Assembly: GCA_944325235.1 (NCBI GenBank)
Contig: CALUZE010000065.1
Span: 1 to 7,300 of the forward strand
DNA from: an uncultured Elusimicrobiales bacterium
GTDB lineage: Bacteria; Elusimicrobiota; Elusimicrobia; Elusimicrobiales; Elusimicrobiaceae
DNA length: 7,300 nt
Direction of reading: 5' to 3'
Shown: piece by piece, positions 6,180-7,300 of the stretch
Layout: each line of letters starts with the position of its first letter
Numbering within the stretch: position 1 is the first letter of the stretch
The notes under the pieces: generated by a model
The model's database searches: none
Told to the model about the DNA's origin: nothing
What the model saw: the letters and a program-made list of their open reading frames with translations, nothing else
Position numbers and translations under genes: made by a program

Positions 6180-6208
6180 ATTATACCCCAAAAAGGGGCG
6201 TTTGTCAT
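6180..6208 (-). promoter_or_regulatory. Sigma-70-type promoter of the two-gene envelope unit; leaderless start
   Basis: On the minus strand, ATGACA (6208-6203, five of six to TTGACA) is followed by a 17-base spacer and TATAAT (6185-6180). Counting seven bases on, +1 is base 6173, the A of the lipoprotein ATG. This is the best promoter in the window. It lies downstream of the aspS terminator, so the unit is transcribed independently of aspS. Confidence 0.78.
6186..6198. repeat. Short palindrome inside the promoter spacer
   Basis: CCCC (6186-6189), AAAAA, GGGG (6195-6198): a perfect 4+4 inverted repeat filling most of the spacer between the -10 and -35. It could be an operator or a spacer that bends the DNA, or it could be chance. 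It would not be transcribed. Confidence 0.3.
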
Positions 6209-6248
6209 CCGGTATCCGAACGCGCGTGCGTAGGGAAATACCGCCTGC

Positions 6249-6271
6249 AAAAAGCCCCGCCGAAGCGGGGC
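6249..6271 (-). terminator. Intrinsic terminator of aspS
   Basis: Read on the minus strand: GCCCCGC (6271-6265), loop TTCG, GCGGGGC (6260-6254), then TTTTT (6253-6249). The loop is closed by C-G, giving the very stable C(UUCG)G tetraloop. It begins 10 bases after the aspS stop. The other strand lacks a proper U-tract, so termination is mainly one-way. Confidence 0.92.
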
Positions 6272-6281
6272 CGTGTGAAAA

Positions 6282-7300
6282 TTACGCTTTCGTAATTTGG
6301 ATACCCAATTCTTTCAGTTGGATATCGTCCACCGTGTTGGGCGAGTCCGTCAGCGGGCAGACCGCCTGAGCCGTCTTGGGGAAGGCGATAACCTCGCGGA
6401 TGGAGTCTTCGCCGGCCAACAGCGCGGTGATGCGGTCCAACCCCAGGCCGATGCCTCCGTGGGGCGGCGCGCCGGCTTCCAGCGCGTTTAACAGCATGCC
6501 GAAGCGGCGGGCGGATTCTTCCTTGGAGTATTTCATCAGGGCCAAAATGCGTTCCTGCACTTCGCGGCGGCAGTTGCGCACGGAGCCGGAGGCCAGTTCG
6601 TTGCCGTTGAGCACCAGGTCAAACTGATACGAGCGGACGGAGCCGGGATTCTTTTCCAGGTTGGGCAGGTCTTCTTCCACCGGGGCCGTAAAGGGGTTGT
6701 GGGCGGCGTCCCAGCGGTTTTCTTCCGGGATGTATTCCAACAGCGGGAAGTTGGTAATCCACGCAAACGCCCATTCGCTTACGCGCGGGAGCTCTTTTAC
6801 GAGTTCCTTGCGCAACGCGCCCATAAACGTTTGGCAGGTGTGCAGGTTGGCGTCGCTGCCGATGAAGATAATGTCCCCGTCCTGCGCGCCTACGGCGGCT
6901 TTGACGGCGTTCATTTCCTGCGGCGTAAAGAATTTGGCGGACGGACCTTCAAACGCATCGCCTTTCACTTTCAGCCACACGAGGCCTTTGGCGCCGTTTT
7001 TCTTGACGAGTTCGGTCAGTTTGTCCAGGTGACCGCGGGAGTAAGCCGCGCCCTTTTCGCCGCGGATGGCGCGAATAGCGCCGCCGGCGGCCAGGATTTC
7101 TTTAAACACTTTAAAGCCGGTATTTTTGAAAACGTCGTTGACGTTTTTCATTTCCAGCGTGTAGCGCAAATCCGGCTTGTCGGACCCGTATTTTTCCATG
7201 GCGTCGTGGTAGGAAAGTTTCGGGAACGGAACGGTGATGTCTTTGCCGGCCGTTTTAAATAATTCTTTCATCAGTCCTTCCACGATTTCGTGAATGTCGT
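6282..7300 (-). CDS. aspS: Aspartyl-tRNA synthetase, C-terminal part (5' end outside window)
   Basis: A class II synthetase that charges tRNA-Asp with aspartate in the cytoplasm. The frame is open to the right edge and continues beyond it; the GTG at 7283 is an internal valine, since DIHEI precedes it in frame. About 339 residues are visible. They cover KLSYHDAMEKYGSDKPDLRY, the bacterial insertion (GAD) domain from about NGAKGLVWLKV through AQDGDIIFIG to MGALRKEL, AWITNFPLLEY, AAHNPFTAP, and motif 3 with its ATP-binding arginine (GGIGLGLDRITALL). They end with IREVIAFPKTAQAVCPLTDSP and the usual tail ELGIQI. The N-terminal anticodon-binding OB domain and motifs 1 and 2 lie outside the window, so discriminating and non-discriminating types cannot be told apart. 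Two departures from the sequence I remember for E. coli: HHPFT reads HNPFT, and SVRIH reads SVRNC. The gene ends 10 bases before a strong terminator. Confidence 0.96.
   Translation of the reverse strand, partial: DIHEIVEGLMKELFKTAGKDITVPFPKLSYHDAMEKYGSDKPDLRYTLEMKNVNDVFKNTGFKVFKEILAAGGAIRAIRGEKGAAYSRGHLDKLTELVKKNGAKGLVWLKVKGDAFEGPSAKFFTPQEMNAVKAAVGAQDGDIIFIGSDANLHTCQTFMGALRKELVKELPRVSEWAFAWITNFPLLEYIPEENRWDAAHNPFTAPVEEDLPNLEKNPGSVRSYQFDLVLNGNELASGSVRNCRREVQERILALMKYSKEESARRFGMLLNALEAGAPPHGGIGLGLDRITALLAGEDSIREVIAFPKTAQAVCPLTDSPNTVDDIQLKELGIQITKA

Noticed and set aside
6174..6191. TTG start at 6191 for the lipoprotein
   Set aside because: The extra six codons contain the TATAAT box itself and would come before the predicted transcription start. 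The signal peptide begins at ATG 6173.
6211..6242. Inverted pair GGTAT / ATACC upstream of the two-gene unit
   Set aside because: Five-base arms with a 22-base gap are expected by chance. No other operator-like feature supports it.
7281..7283. GTG at 7283 as the start of aspS
   Set aside because: The frame continues upstream (DIHEI) to the window edge, and the visible part begins in the middle of the AspRS catalytic domain, so this is an internal valine.
1..7300. CRISPR arrays, tRNA or rRNA genes, insertion sequences, phage genes
   Set aside because: I saw no regularly spaced direct repeats, cloverleaf-like sequences, transposase or phage motifs. All longer stretches are accounted for by genes and short intergenic regions.

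Overview
This is bacterial chromosomal DNA with a fairly GC-rich, tightly packed gene layout. Two proteins start with lipoprotein signal peptides and a third has an N-terminal membrane anchor, which fits a diderm (Gram-negative-type) cell. Nothing in the window fixes the lineage. The mix of ordinary housekeeping genes with unrecognised envelope proteins, and the -10 boxes placed almost on top of start codons, would fit a poorly studied phylum. Gut Elusimicrobiota is my weak guess and should not be relied on.

Layout. Positions 1-164 (minus) hold the first 54 codons of a small lipoprotein that runs off the left edge. Positions 180-1073 (minus) encode lipoyl synthase (lipA). An 79-bp divergent promoter region separates lipA from a 697-residue secreted protein at 1153-3246 (plus), which joins an N-terminal TPR array to a C-terminal SpoIID/LytB domain. 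A bidirectional hairpin terminator at 3261-3291 lies between this gene and the convergent two-gene unit at 3308-6173 (minus). That unit is a lipoprotein (5115-6173) followed after one base by a membrane-anchored helical protein (3308-5113). A UUCG-loop terminator at 6249-6271 ends aspS (aspartyl-tRNA synthetase, minus). The window holds only the C-terminal part of aspS, from 6282 to the right edge.

How the genes relate. lipA (cofactor synthesis) and aspS (translation) are housekeeping genes unrelated to their neighbours. The SpoIID-domain protein is expected to act on peptidoglycan outside the cytoplasm. The two-gene unit looks like a functional pair: one lipid-anchored and one inner-membrane-anchored protein, both long, alpha-helical and Gln/Ala/Lys/Glu-rich. 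By hand alignment both are built from the same roughly 80-90-residue unit. I do not recognise this family, and it is the best candidate for something undescribed here.

Regulation. Three of the four gene starts that have a visible promoter (the lipoprotein at 164, lipA at 1073 and the lipoprotein at 6173) have a perfect TATAAT ending 6-7 bases before the ATG and no Shine-Dalgarno sequence. Their transcripts should therefore be leaderless. The SpoIID-domain gene instead has a short leader with a GGGAG ribosome-binding site.
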